In this document: in pieces, positions 8,227 through 19,310 of the stretch
Numbering within the stretch: position 1 is the stretch's first letter
How the letters are laid out: each line of letters starts with the position of its first letter
NCBI RefSeq assembly: GCF_019645815.1
Contig: NZ_CP080997.1
Coordinates: 4,468,880 to 4,532,879 of the forward strand
Length of the DNA stretch: 64,000 nt
Source of the DNA: Mycolicibacter heraklionensis
Lineage (GTDB): Bacteria; Actinomycetota; Actinomycetes; Mycobacteriales; Mycobacteriaceae
Reading direction: 5' to 3'
Program-made: the position numbers and the translations under genes
Notes under the pieces: generated by a model
Database searches by the model: none
Told to the model about the DNA's origin: nothing
What the model saw: the letters and a program-made list of their open reading frames with translations, nothing else

Positions 8227-9163
8227 GCCCGACATTGTGCACGGGATCAGGTCCGGGCGCTCGGTGAGCGTCGAAGCCGACGATCTGCTCAGCTGGTTCG
8301 CCGTGGCCGAGCGCGATCTGCCCTGGCGGGCGGGCGATGTCACGCCGTGGCAGATCCTGGTGAGCGAGTTCATGCTGCAGCAGACTCCGGTCGCCCGGGT
8401 GCTGCCGATCTGGCCGGATTGGGTGGCGCGCTGGCCGACGCCGTCGGCGACGGCGGCCGCAAGCCAGGCCGACGTACTGCGGGCATGGGGGAAGCTCGGC
8501 TATCCCCGCCGCGCCAAACGGCTCCACGAATGCGCGACTGTGATCGCCCAGGACTTCGGCGACGTGGTGCCCGACGACGTCGATGTCCTGCAGCAGCTGC
8601 CCGGGATCGGCAGCTACACCGCCAGAGCGGTGGCCAGCTTCGCCTACCGCCGACCGGTTCCGGTGGTGGACACCAACGTGCGCCGGGTGGTGGCCCGGGC
8701 GGTGCACGGACAGGCCGACGCCGGTGCCCCGTCGGCCAAGCGCGACCACGCCGACGTCGAGTCCCTCCTGCCCGAGGCCGACCGGGCCGCCCGGTTCTCC
8801 GCGGCGCTGATGGAGCTGGGCGCGATCGTGTGCACCGCGCGGTCGCCGCGCTGCGACGGCTGCCCGCTGCGCCACAGCTGCAGCTGGCGGCTTGCCGGTT
8901 CGCCGCCGGGCACCGGGCCCAAGCGTCCCGTCCAACGCTATGCCGGCACCGACCGTCAGGTCCGCGGACGACTACTGGATGTGTTGCGGGACAACGCCGT
9001 TGCGGTGACACGTGCCGACCTTGACCTGGCCTGGCCGGTGGACGCGGTGCAACGCGAACGCGCCCTGACCTCGCTGCTGGGTGACGGCTTGGTGGAACAG
9101 CTCGCCGACGGCCGCTTCGCGCTGCCCGGTCAGGACAGGAACGACTCGACAGCCTCGCGGTAG
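8225..9163 (+). CDS. mutY: A/G-specific adenine glycosylase MutY
   Basis: 312 residues from ATG 8225. It removes adenine opposite 8-oxoguanine. The helix-hairpin-helix (LPGIGSYTA), the catalytic Asp region (VPVVDTNV), the FMLQQT motif and the 4Fe-4S ligands in CX6CX2CX5C spacing (CTARSPRCDGCPLRHSC) are all present. The product ends soon after a short C-terminal domain and lacks a full NUDIX-like MutT domain. GTG 8264 (VSVEADDLLSWF) is a plausible alternative start that would remove the overlap with canB. The 3' end overlaps the convergent hydrolase gene by 34 bases. Confidence 0.92.
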   Translation: MPDIVHGIRSGRSVSVEADDLLSWFAVAERDLPWRAGDVTPWQILVSEFMLQQTPVARVLPIWPDWVARWPTPSATAAASQADVLRAWGKLGYPRRAKRLHECATVIAQDFGDVVPDDVDVLQQLPGIGSYTARAVASFAYRRPVPVVDTNVRRVVARAVHGQADAGAPSAKRDHADVESLLPEADRAARFSAALMELGAIVCTARSPRCDGCPLRHSCSWRLAGSPPGTGPKRPVQRYAGTDRQVRGRLLDVLRDNAVAVTRADLDLAWPVDAVQRERALTSLLGDGLVEQLADGRFALPGQDRNDSTASR

Positions 9164-9900
9164 ATCTGCGGCGCCTCGTCGTGCACCAGGTGCCCCGCAT
9201 CGGGGACGTGCAGATAGCTGCTGTCGACTGCGATGCGGTGCATTTCGCGCATCTGCCCCGGCGGGGTCACCGAGTTGCCGGCCTCGATGAGCAGCACCGG
9301 CACACGCACCGCGCGCCACTGCTCCCAGTAGTCGCGGGTGCCCCACTCGGCGGCGATCTGCAACCACCACTCGGGGCGGCCGTGCAGTCGCCAGCCGGTC
9401 TCGGTGCGGTCGAAGGCTTCCAGGAAATACCGCCCGGCGATCTCGCCGAATTCGGCGATCACCTGTTCGGCACTGGGGAACTCGACGGGAAGGGCATGCG
9501 CCCACGGCTCCCACGCCCCAGTGGTGAAAGCGGTGAAGTCCGGCGCCATGTCTTCGACCACCAGCGCGGAGATCAGCTCGGGGTGACGGGCCGCCAGGCA
9601 CCACGAGTGCAAGCCGCCCATCGAGTGCCCGATCAGCCGCACCGGGCCCGGCAACTGCTCCACGGCGGTGGCCAGGTCGGCGACGAAGCGTTCGGTGGAG
9701 ATCGGGTGGGGGTCGGCGACCTCACGGCCACGGTGCCAGGGGGCGTCGTAGGTGTAGACCGCACCCAGCCTGGTCAGCCATGGCAGTTGGCGCGGCCAGG
9801 TGGTGCCACGGCCCATCAGTCCGTGAACCAGCACCAGTGGCGCCCCATGCCCGCCGCGGTAGGTCAGCAGCTCGGTCGACGCGATCCCCACCCGGGGCAC
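9130..9900 (-). CDS. alpha/beta-hydrolase (Rv3591c-like)
   Basis: 256 residues from the GTG at 9898-9900. It shows the alpha/beta-hydrolase fold: oxyanion-hole HGLMGRG near residue 26, nucleophile elbow GHSMGG (about residue 91), an acidic residue after LLIEAG, and the catalytic His in DAGHLVHDE near the C-terminus. It is probably an esterase or C-C bond hydrolase; the substrate cannot be read from sequence. The gene is divergent from mhuD (14 bases between starts), as in M. tuberculosis, and its 3' end overlaps mutY. Confidence 0.88.
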   Translation of the reverse strand: MPRVGIASTELLTYRGGHGAPLVLVHGLMGRGTTWPRQLPWLTRLGAVYTYDAPWHRGREVADPHPISTERFVADLATAVEQLPGPVRLIGHSMGGLHSWCLAARHPELISALVVEDMAPDFTAFTTGAWEPWAHALPVEFPSAEQVIAEFGEIAGRYFLEAFDRTETGWRLHGRPEWWLQIAAEWGTRDYWEQWRAVRVPVLLIEAGNSVTPPGQMREMHRIAVDSSYLHVPDAGHLVHDEAPQIYREAVESFLS

Positions 9901-9914
9901 GGTAGCCTAGGCCC

Positions 9915-10232
9915 ATGTCAGTGGTGAAGATCAATGCAATCGAGGTGCCCGCCGATGCCGGGCCCGAACTGGAGAAACGGTTCGCAAATCGCGCGCACGC
10001 GGTGGAGAATCAGCCCGGTTTTCTTGGCTTCCAGCTGCTGCGCCCGGTCAAGGGCGACGACCGCTACTTCGTGGTGACGCACTGGGAGTCCGACGAAGCG
10101 TTCCAGGCCTGGGCGCAGGGACCCGCCGTCGAAGCCCACGCCGGCCAGCGCGCCAAGCCGGTGGCGACCGGGGCATCGTTGCTGGAGTTCGAGGTCGTGC
10201 TTGACGTCGCCGGAACCGCCGCACAGGGCTAG
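9915..10232 (+). CDS. mhuD: haem-degrading monooxygenase MhuD
   Basis: 105 residues with a ferredoxin-like antibiotic-biosynthesis-monooxygenase (ABM) fold. The residues known to matter in M. tuberculosis MhuD are in place: Asn7, Trp66 and His75. In M. tuberculosis the enzyme opens haem to mycobilin and releases iron without CO, so it serves iron acquisition in the cytosol. The ATG at 9915 gives exactly the family length. It is followed 4 bases later by lpqF, so the two are probably cotranscribed. Confidence 0.96.
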   Translation: MSVVKINAIEVPADAGPELEKRFANRAHAVENQPGFLGFQLLRPVKGDDRYFVVTHWESDEAFQAWAQGPAVEAHAGQRAKPVATGASLLEFEVVLDVAGTAAQG

Positions 10233-10236
10233 CCCG

Positions 10237-11571
10237 ATGAGGCGACCGCTGGCCGCCTGGGTAGTGACGGCGACGCTGGCAGCCGCAGCCGCCGGCTGCG
10301 CACCCTCGCCGGCATCTCCCGGCGACCCCGGTTCCGAGGGCGGCGTGACGATCTCGACGAAGACGCCGCCCGGTCTGCGCGCCAAGCAGACCATGGACAT
10401 GCTGAACTCCGATTGGCCGATCGGTCCGATCGGGGTGGCGACCCTGGCCGCGCCGGACAAGGTCGAGCAGGTGGTCGCGACCATGGAGTCGCTGTGGTGG
10501 GACCGACCGTTCCACCTCGACAGCGTCGACATTCGCGCCGGCGCGGCCACCCTGCACCTGACCACCTCCTTCGGTGCTCGTCAGGACATCCGGATCCGCA
10601 CTGACGACAACGGCATGGTGGACCTGTTCAAACCGACCACCGAGGCACCGGACATCCGCTCCTGGCACGACCTCGATTCGGTGCTGAACAAGACCGGTGC
10701 CCGGTACTCCTACCAGGCGTCGCGCGTCGAGCACGGCGCCTGCAAGCCGGTGGCCGGCGCCAACACCACCCAGTCCCTGCCGCTGGCATCGATCTTCAAG
10801 TTGTATGTGCTGCTGGCAGTGGCCAACGAGGTGAAGGCCGGGACGGTGTCCTGGGACGACCCGCTGACCATCACCGACCGGGCCAAGGCGGTCGGCTCAT
10901 CCGGGCTGGAGGAACTGCCCGACGGCGCCCATGTCTCGGTGCGCAGGGCCGCCGAGAAGATGATCGCAACCAGCGACAACATGGCGACCGATCTGCTCAT
11001 CGGCCGGGTGGGCACGCGCGCGGTCGAGCGCGCACTGGCCGCGGCCGGCCACCACGACCCGGCCAGCATGACTCCGTTTCCCACCATGTATGAACTGTTC
11101 TCGGTGGGCTGGGGTAAGCCCGACCTGCGCGAGCAGTGGCAGCACGGCTCACCGCAGGAGCGAGCGAAGTTGCTGCGGCAGGCCGACTCCCGGCCGTATG
11201 AGCCGGACCCGATCCGAGCGCACATCCCGGCATCCGCCTACGGCGCCGAGTGGTACGGCAGCGCCGAGGACATCTGCCGGGTGCACGTCGCGCTGCAGGC
11301 CGCCGCGGTGGACAAGGCCGCACCGGTCCGCGAGATCCTGTCCGCGGTTCGCGGCATCGACCTGCCGCGCACCGACTGGCCCTACATCGGCGCCAAAGCG
11401 GGCGGCCTGCCCGGCGACCTGACCTTCAGCTGGTACGCCGTCGACCGGGGCGGTCAGCCGTGGGTGGTCAGCTTCCAGCTCAATTGGCCGCGTGACCACG
11501 GCAAGAGCGTCGGCAGCTGGATGCTGCAGGTCGCCAAGCAGGCGTTCGGCCTGTTACCCGTCCAGCGCTAG
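10237..11571 (+). CDS. lpqF: LpqF-type lipoprotein with serine beta-lactamase/penicillin-binding fold
   Basis: 444 residues from ATG 10237, right after the mhuD stop. The lipoprotein signal ends at AAAAAGC (Cys about residue 21). The region after residue 190 carries the active-site signatures of class A-like serine hydrolases: SIFK (SxxK), TSDN (SDN) and KAG in GAKAGGLPGD. An N-terminal domain of about 150 residues precedes it. This is the Rv3593 equivalent. It could act on beta-lactams or peptidoglycan or be a non-enzymatic relative. The presence of all three motifs favours an active hydrolase; the substrate is unknown. Confidence 0.9.
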   Translation: MRRPLAAWVVTATLAAAAAGCAPSPASPGDPGSEGGVTISTKTPPGLRAKQTMDMLNSDWPIGPIGVATLAAPDKVEQVVATMESLWWDRPFHLDSVDIRAGAATLHLTTSFGARQDIRIRTDDNGMVDLFKPTTEAPDIRSWHDLDSVLNKTGARYSYQASRVEHGACKPVAGANTTQSLPLASIFKLYVLLAVANEVKAGTVSWDDPLTITDRAKAVGSSGLEELPDGAHVSVRRAAEKMIATSDNMATDLLIGRVGTRAVERALAAAGHHDPASMTPFPTMYELFSVGWGKPDLREQWQHGSPQERAKLLRQADSRPYEPDPIRAHIPASAYGAEWYGSAEDICRVHVALQAAAVDKAAPVREILSAVRGIDLPRTDWPYIGAKAGGLPGDLTFSWYAVDRGGQPWVVSFQLNWPRDHGKSVGSWMLQVAKQAFGLLPVQR

Positions 11572-11587
11572 CCCAGGAAGGGACCCC

Positions 11588-12241
11588 ATGCGACAACTGG
11601 TCCGTGTGCAGAACTTCAGCATTTCCAGCGACGGGTACGGCGCCGGAGAAGGGCAAAGCCTCGAGCGTCCGTTCGGTCACGCCGATCCGGCGGACTTCAT
11701 GTCCTGGGCAGGCGCCACCGCGCACTGGGTCAACCGGACCGATCCCGGCGGCAGCTTCGGACTCGATGACTACATCACCCGCGACTGGGCCAACAATATC
11801 GGCGCAGAGATCATGGGGCGCAACAAATTCGGCCCGCAGCGCGGGCCGTGGGAAGACTATGATTGGCAAGGGTGGTGGGGCGACGAGCCGCCGTTTCGCA
11901 CACCGGTGTTCGTCCTCACCCACCACGTGCGGCCATCATTCACACTGGGCGACACCACATTCCATTTCCTCGACGCCTCCCCCGAGGACGCACTGGCGCG
12001 AGCACTGTCTGCAGCTGACGGCAAGGACGTACGCATCGGCGGCGGCGTGGCCACGGTTCGGGAGTTCCTCGACGCCGATCTCATCGACACGATGCATGTC
12101 GCGGTGGCACCGACCGAACTCGGCCGCGGGGAAAGGTTGTGGACGAGCCCCGACGAACTGGTGGACCGGTTCCATCTTGAGCAGATCCCAAGCCCCAGCG
12201 GGATGGTGCATCACTTCTTCTGGCGCCGAGGTCTCAGCTGA
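11588..12241 (+). CDS. dihydrofolate reductase-fold (RibD C-terminal-like) protein
   Basis: 217 residues from ATG 11588, with AGGAAGGGA about 7 bases upstream. The protein starts RQLVRVQNFSISSDG and later has EIMGRNKFGP, TPVFVLTH, VRIGGGVATVREFL and IDTMHVAVAP. This succession is typical of the DHFR/RibD C-terminal superfamily, including the glycine-rich NADPH-binding turn. It is not the housekeeping folA. M. tuberculosis has different genes (Rv3594, a PE_PGRS) in this interval. It probably reduces a pteridine- or pyrimidine-like compound; this is an inference from fold only. Confidence 0.85.
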   Translation: MRQLVRVQNFSISSDGYGAGEGQSLERPFGHADPADFMSWAGATAHWVNRTDPGGSFGLDDYITRDWANNIGAEIMGRNKFGPQRGPWEDYDWQGWWGDEPPFRTPVFVLTHHVRPSFTLGDTTFHFLDASPEDALARALSAADGKDVRIGGGVATVREFLDADLIDTMHVAVAPTELGRGERLWTSPDELVDRFHLEQIPSPSGMVHHFFWRRGLS

Positions 12242-12252
12242 CGGCCCTGCTG

Positions 12253-12300
12253 GACGCGAAACGGGCGGCACCCGTGAAGGTGTGCCGCCCGTTTCGCGTC
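12253..12300. terminator. perfect 19-bp hairpin, bidirectional terminator
   Basis: The arms 12253-12271 and 12282-12300 are exact reverse complements (GACGCGAAACGGGCGGCAC), with a 10-base loop. It fills the gap between the rightward DHFR-fold gene (ending 12241) and leftward clpC1 (ending 12309), so it can end both transcripts. No T-tract follows on either side, as is common for mycobacterial terminators. Confidence 0.85.
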
Positions 12301-12308
12301 AGTAGCAG

Positions 12309-14828
<2,520 letters not shown>

Positions 14829-15089
14829 CGGTGGCTACCTGCTCTCCCTCGCGATCGGCACTTGATCGGCCTCGGCTCGGCCGGCGTGCCTGCTGTCCAC
14901 TCTAGTGGGCGACGCAGCGCGCTGTGACCTGCCTTGCAGTGCGTACTGAATCGACCACCCGGTGGCCGGCCCCGAAGGACCTGGCACCGGATGCAAGGGC
15001 ACAACGCCTAAACCCCCGAATGCGTTTCCCAGGGATCATCCGGTTCGCCAGAAGCGAAACCTTCGTCGAGGCTCGCTAAACCGCCGGGT
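14829..15089. other. clpC1 upstream region / lsr2 downstream region
   Basis: 261 bases without a supportable gene. It must contain the clpC1 promoter, but I see no clear -10/-35 pair. A perfect hairpin at its lsr2-proximal edge is listed separately. I found no tRNA or small-RNA signature. Confidence 0.5.
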
Positions 15090-15093
15090 TTAG
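15076..15093 (-). terminator. possible terminator hairpin at the lsr2 stop
   Basis: CTAAACC (15076-15082) and GGTTTAG (15087-15093) pair perfectly around a GCCG loop and overlap the lsr2 TAA. There is no T-tract. The stem is only 7 bp, so the call is tentative. Confidence 0.35.
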
Positions 15094-15425
15094 GTCGCGG
15101 CGTGAAATGCGTCGATGATGTCGGCCGGGATACGCCCGCGGGTGGACACATTGTGCCCGTTACGGCGGGCCCATTCGCGGATCGCGGCGCTCTGCTCACG
15201 GTCGATGGTGCCGCGGCGACCGCCACCGGACCGTCCACGCCGACGGCCTCCCACCCGACGGCCCGCGTCGGCCCACTTCTTCAGTTCAGCGCGCAGTTTC
15301 GTAGCATTCTTGCTCGAAAGGTCGATCTCGTAGGTCACCCCGTCCAGGCCGAATTCGACCGTTTCGTCGGCGGCACCCTCACCATCGAAATCATCGATCA
15401 AGGTGACGGTCACTTTTTTCGCCAT
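15090..15425 (-). CDS. lsr2: nucleoid-associated protein Lsr2
   Basis: 111 residues. Lsr2 is the mycobacterial xenogeneic silencer that bridges AT-rich DNA and represses horizontally acquired genes, including cell-surface and PE/PPE loci. The N-terminal dimerisation domain (KKVTVTLIDDFDGEG, then YEIDLSSKNA) covers about 1-60. A basic linker (GRRRGRSGGGRRG) follows, then the C-terminal DNA-binding domain with the AT-hook-like RGR motif in STRGRIPADI. AAGGGG lies 8 bases before the ATG. It sits between lysS and clpC1 as in Rv3597c. Confidence 0.98.
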   Translation of the reverse strand: MAKKVTVTLIDDFDGEGAADETVEFGLDGVTYEIDLSSKNATKLRAELKKWADAGRRVGGRRRGRSGGGRRGTIDREQSAAIREWARRNGHNVSTRGRIPADIIDAFHAAT

Positions 15426-15541
15426 TGGTACCCCTTGGTTAGCTTTCCTGCGCGCAATCGGTGCGCAAAGCCGTATTCGACCTCGCCGACTAATCTGCCA
15501 TAAAAATACGCCTGCTTCAACACAACAGGCCTCGGTGCAGT

Positions 15542-17065
15542 TCAGTTGCCGTGACGACGAACAATCGGAAACAAAACGGTGTCTCTAATTGATAGACCCG
15601 TCAAGACCATCAACAGGCGGTCGATACCCATTCCGGTACCTGTGCACGGCGGCATCGCATGTTCCATCGCTGCCAGGAAGTCCTCGTCGAGCGCCATCGC
15701 CTCGTCATCTCCGGCGGCCGCCGCGCGCGCCTGAGCGGCGAAACGGTCACGCTGCACCACTGGGTCGATGAGTTCGGAATAGCCGGTGGCCAGTTCGACA
15801 CCGCGCATATAGAGATCCCACTTCTCGGTGACGCCCTCAATGCTGCGGTGCTGGCGGGTCAGCGGCGTCGTCTCGACCGGGAAATCCCGGACGAAAGTCG
15901 GCGCACTCAGGGCGTGGCCGACGGCATGTTCCCACAGTTCCTCGACCAGTTTGCCGTGACCAAAGCCACGGTCTTTGGGTATCTCGACGCCGAGGCGATC
16001 CGCGATCGCCCACAGGTCGGCCACCGCTGTCGCCGGTGTGATGTCCTCGCCGAGTGCGGCCGACAACGACGGGTACATTTCGACCGTCGCCCATTCGCCG
16101 TCAATGTCGTAGATGCTACCGTCGGGCAGCGGCAGTTGCCGGGTACCGATCACCTCATCGGCGACCTCTTGAATAATCTCGCGGGTGGCCACCGCCGAGT
16201 CGTCATAGGTGCCGTAGGCCTGGTAGGTCTCCAGCATCGAAAACTCGGGCGAATGTGTGGAATCCGCGCCTTCATTCCGGAACACCCGATTCAGTTCGAA
16301 GACCCGGTCGAACCCACCGACAACGCACCGTTTCAGGAAAAGTTCTGGTGCGATTCTCAGGAAAAGGTCCGCGTCGAGGGCGTTCGAATGGGTGACGAAA
16401 GGCCGAGCGGCCGCTCCGCCGGCCAATGTCTGCAACATCGGCGTTTCGACCTCGAGGAACCCGCGGCGCTCCAAGGCGTTACGCACCGCGCGAATGACCG
16501 CGATACGTTGACGCGCCACCGTACGCGCCTCCGGTCGGACGATCAGGTCGACATAGCGCTGCCGAACCCGCGACTCCTCGCTCATCTCCTTGTGCGCGAC
16601 CGGAAGAGGCCGCAATGACTTCGAGGCCATCCGCCAGGAGTCGGCCAGCACCGACAGCTCGCCGCGGCGGGAGCTGATCACCTCGCCGTGGACGGAGACA
16701 ATGTCGCCGAGGTCCACGTCGGCCTTCCACGCCTCGAGTTCCTGCTCGCCGACACTGGCCAGGCTGATCATCACCTGAAGCTGGGTGCCGTCGCCCTCCT
16801 GCAGGGTTGCGAAGCACAGCTTGCCCGAGTTGCGGGCGAACACCACCCGGCCGGCGACACCCACCACGTCGCCGGTGGCGGTGTCGGCGACCAGATCGGG
16901 GTAATCGGCCCGGATCTGGGCAAGCGTGTGGGTGCGGTCCACTGCCACCGGGTAGGGATCACGGCCTTCGGCCAGCAATCGAGCCCGCTTGTCGCGGCGG
17001 ATCCGGAACTGCTCGGGGAGGTCGGATTCGTCCTGCGTCTCAGGGGATACATCGGCGGAGCTCAC
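15542..17065 (-). CDS. lysS: lysyl-tRNA synthetase (class II)
   Basis: 507 residues from the GTG at 17063-17065. It charges tRNA-Lys in the cytosol. The N-terminal OB-fold anticodon-binding domain covers about 60-170. The class II catalytic motifs follow: motif 2 around RVFELNRVFRNEG and motif 3 in CTGTGMGIDRLLMVLTG near the C-terminus. Length and position (between coaX and lsr2) match Rv3598c. No MprF-like membrane domain is present, so this is the housekeeping enzyme, not LysX. Confidence 0.97.
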   Translation of the reverse strand: MSSADVSPETQDESDLPEQFRIRRDKRARLLAEGRDPYPVAVDRTHTLAQIRADYPDLVADTATGDVVGVAGRVVFARNSGKLCFATLQEGDGTQLQVMISLASVGEQELEAWKADVDLGDIVSVHGEVISSRRGELSVLADSWRMASKSLRPLPVAHKEMSEESRVRQRYVDLIVRPEARTVARQRIAVIRAVRNALERRGFLEVETPMLQTLAGGAAARPFVTHSNALDADLFLRIAPELFLKRCVVGGFDRVFELNRVFRNEGADSTHSPEFSMLETYQAYGTYDDSAVATREIIQEVADEVIGTRQLPLPDGSIYDIDGEWATVEMYPSLSAALGEDITPATAVADLWAIADRLGVEIPKDRGFGHGKLVEELWEHAVGHALSAPTFVRDFPVETTPLTRQHRSIEGVTEKWDLYMRGVELATGYSELIDPVVQRDRFAAQARAAAAGDDEAMALDEDFLAAMEHAMPPCTGTGMGIDRLLMVLTGLSIRDTVLFPIVRRHGN

Positions 17066-17116
17066 GACCCGCCAGCTTAGAGGAACAGGGTCGGCAGAAC
17101 GAAAAGCCGGCGGCGC

Positions 17117-17929
17117 TCAGCGCGCCGGGCGAAGCCTGCCCCGTTGGCTGTCCCGGTTGCGTTCGAACACCAGCCGCAGTCCGTCCAGGGTGAGGTTGGC
17201 GTCGTGATGGTCGACCGTCTCCAGATCGGCCAGCAACAGCGGTGCGGAGTGCCCGGTGGCCACCACGGTGACGTCGTCCCCGGCGCCCGCGGCCTCCTCG
17301 CGGACCCGGCGAACCAGGCCGTCGACCAGACCGGCGAACCCGTAGACCGCGCCGGCCTGCATGCATTCGACGGTGTTCTTGCCGATCACCGAGCGCGGCC
17401 GGGTGAGTTCGACCCGGCGCAGGCCGGCGGAGCGAGCTGCGGCGGCGTCCGACGAGATCTGGAGGCCCGGCGCAATGGCGCCGCCCAGGAATTCTCCCTT
17501 GGCCGAAACCACGTCGACGCAGATCGACGAACCGAAGTCGACGACGATCGCCGCCGTCTTGAACTTGTGAAACGCAGCCAGCCCATTGACGATCCGGTCG
17601 GCCCCCACTTCCTTGGGGTTGTCCACCAGCAGTGGTATCCCGGTGCGCACACCCGGCTCGATGAGCACCGCGGGCACCGAGGGCCAGTACTGGTCGAGCA
17701 TCAGCCGGACTTCGTGCAGCACCGACGGCACGGTGGACAGTGCGGCGGCCCCGGTGAGCTGTTCGCCGTCGTCGCCGATGAGCCCGTCCAGGGTCAGCGC
17801 CAGCTCGTCGGCGGTGATCTCCGCTTCGGTGCGAATCCGCCACTGCTGCACGACGTTTCCATTGTCACCGGAACCCGCGATCAGGCCGATGACGGTGTGG
17901 GTGTTGCGGACGTCGATCGCCAGCAGCAC
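17117..17929 (-). CDS. coaX: type III pantothenate kinase (CoaX)
   Basis: 270 residues from the GTG at 17927-17929. The ASKHA fold is recognisable: N-terminal phosphate loop in LLAIDVRNTHT, the DNPKEVGADRIVN motif and VVDFGSSICVD. The second and third motifs deviate from the canonical DFGTATT form in the same way as M. tuberculosis CoaX (Rv3600c), whose activity has been questioned because mycobacteria rely on the type I CoaA. It lies 2 bases downstream of panD, in a panC-panD-coaX pantothenate/CoA unit. Confidence 0.93.
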   Translation of the reverse strand: MLLAIDVRNTHTVIGLIAGSGDNGNVVQQWRIRTEAEITADELALTLDGLIGDDGEQLTGAAALSTVPSVLHEVRLMLDQYWPSVPAVLIEPGVRTGIPLLVDNPKEVGADRIVNGLAAFHKFKTAAIVVDFGSSICVDVVSAKGEFLGGAIAPGLQISSDAAAARSAGLRRVELTRPRSVIGKNTVECMQAGAVYGFAGLVDGLVRRVREEAAGAGDDVTVVATGHSAPLLLADLETVDHHDANLTLDGLRLVFERNRDSQRGRLRPAR

Positions 17930-17931
17930 GG

Positions 17932-18348
17932 CTACCGCACGCTTCGGGGTGAGAGCAGGTCGGATACGTCGTCGGGCACGAAGGCCGGGTCGTTGCCGAG
18001 GTCCACCTGCTTGTTCTCGGAGTCGACGAACACGATCCGCGGCTGGTAGCGCCGCGCCTCCGCGTCGTCCATGGTGCCGTAGGCGATCAGGATCACCAGG
18101 TCACCGGGATGCACCAGATGCGCTGCCGCACCGTTGATTCCGATGACACCGCTGCCCCGCTCCCCGGTGATGGCGTAGGTCACCAACCGAGCACCGTTGT
18201 CGATGTCGACGATCGTGACCTGCTCGCCTTCGAGCAGGTCGGCGGCCTCCATCAGGTCGGCGTCGATGGTCACCGAGCCGACATAGTGCAGGTCCGCGTG
18301 AGTGACCGTGGCACGGTGAATCTTCGACTTGAGCATCGTCCGAAACAT
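17932..18348 (-). CDS. panD: aspartate 1-decarboxylase proenzyme
   Basis: 138 residues from ATG 18348. The start is fixed by GGAGGA 4 bases upstream. An in-frame TTG one codon earlier is not needed. It makes beta-alanine for pantothenate. The self-cleavage site YVGS gives Gly24-Ser25, where Ser becomes the pyruvoyl group. The start overlaps the panC stop as TGATG. The C-terminal extension (about residues 115-138) corresponds to the flexible tail that in M. tuberculosis PanD binds pyrazinoic acid and promotes degradation. Confidence 0.96.
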   Translation of the reverse strand: MFRTMLKSKIHRATVTHADLHYVGSVTIDADLMEAADLLEGEQVTIVDIDNGARLVTYAITGERGSGVIGINGAAAHLVHPGDLVILIAYGTMDDAEARRYQPRIVFVDSENKQVDLGNDPAFVPDDVSDLLSPRSVR

Positions 18349-19310
18349 CAATTCCTCCGGGTTGCGTGATATCGGTCTGAACCGGCCTCCGAACCGGCCA
18401 AAGCCACGTCGGCGTCGATGGGAAGTCCGAGTGTGATCGCGGCATTGTCGAGCAGTCGGGTCGCACCGACGCGGGCGGCGATCAGCAGCCGCGCGGGCCC
18501 ATCGGCGGGCGCCGGGCCGAGATCGACACCCCGCACCTGCAGGTAGTCGACATCGACGGCGGGCGCCGCGGACAGCACCGCGGCGGCGGCGTCCAGCGCC
18601 GCCTGCGCGCCGGCCGCGGCCGCGCGCTCACCGGCGGCCAGGGCGGCCGACAGGGCCGTCGCGGCTTCGCGCTGCGCGGAGTCGAGGTAGCGGTTGCGCG
18701 ACGACATCGCCAGGCCGTCGGATTCCCGCACGGTGGGCACGCCCACCACGGTGACGTCGAGGTTGAGGTCGGCGACCATTTGGCGCACCAACACCAACTG
18801 CTGATAGTCCTTCTCGCCCAAGAACACCCGGTCGGGGCTCACGATCGACAACAATTTGGCGACCACGGTGAGCATGCCCGCGAAGTGGGTCGGGCGCGCG
18901 GCGCCCTCGAGTTCGGCTCCCAGCGGACCGGCGTGCACGGCGGTCCGCGGGCCGTGCGGGTACATCGCCGCGGCAGTCGGTGTGAAAACCAGGTCGACCC
19001 CTGCGGCACGCAGCGCAGCCAGGTCGTCGTCCAGAGTGCGCGGATAGGCATCGAGGTCTTCACCGGCGCCGAACTGCAGCGGGTTGACGAAGATCGACAC
19101 CGCTACCACCGAACCGGGCACCCGCTGCGCCGCACGAACCAGCGACAGGTGACCCTCGTGCAGGGCACCCATGGTCGGCACCAGCATCACCCGGCGACCG
19201 GTCGACCGCAGCGCGCGGCTGACGCGCGCGACATCGTCCGGGCGCTCGTAGACGTTGAGCGCACCGGCCGTGAAGGTGGGCTGCGGACCCCGGGCCGTGT
19301 TCGAGCTCAT
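18348..19310 (-). CDS. panC: pantothenate synthetase (pantoate-beta-alanine ligase)
   Basis: 320 residues from the ATG at 19308-19310. It joins pantoate and beta-alanine with ATP. The nucleotide-binding PTMGALHEGHLSLV (HIGH-like HEGH) is near residue 45. FVNPLQFG, GEKDYQQ and the KMSKS-equivalent AMSSRN are all intact. The start overlaps the upstream oxidoreductase stop by four bases (ATGA), and the stop overlaps panD, so the chain is translationally coupled. Confidence 0.97.
   Translation of the reverse strand: MSSNTARGPQPTFTAGALNVYERPDDVARVSRALRSTGRRVMLVPTMGALHEGHLSLVRAAQRVPGSVVAVSIFVNPLQFGAGEDLDAYPRTLDDDLAALRAAGVDLVFTPTAAAMYPHGPRTAVHAGPLGAELEGAARPTHFAGMLTVVAKLLSIVSPDRVFLGEKDYQQLVLVRQMVADLNLDVTVVGVPTVRESDGLAMSSRNRYLDSAQREAATALSAALAAGERAAAAGAQAALDAAAAVLSAAPAVDVDYLQVRGVDLGPAPADGPARLLIAARVGATRLLDNAAITLGLPIDADVALAGSEAGSDRYHATRRN

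Noticed and set aside
17932..18351. PanD starting one codon earlier at TTG
   Set aside because: The ATG at 18348 has the ideal Shine-Dalgarno spacing and gives the standard Gly24-Ser25 cleavage site.
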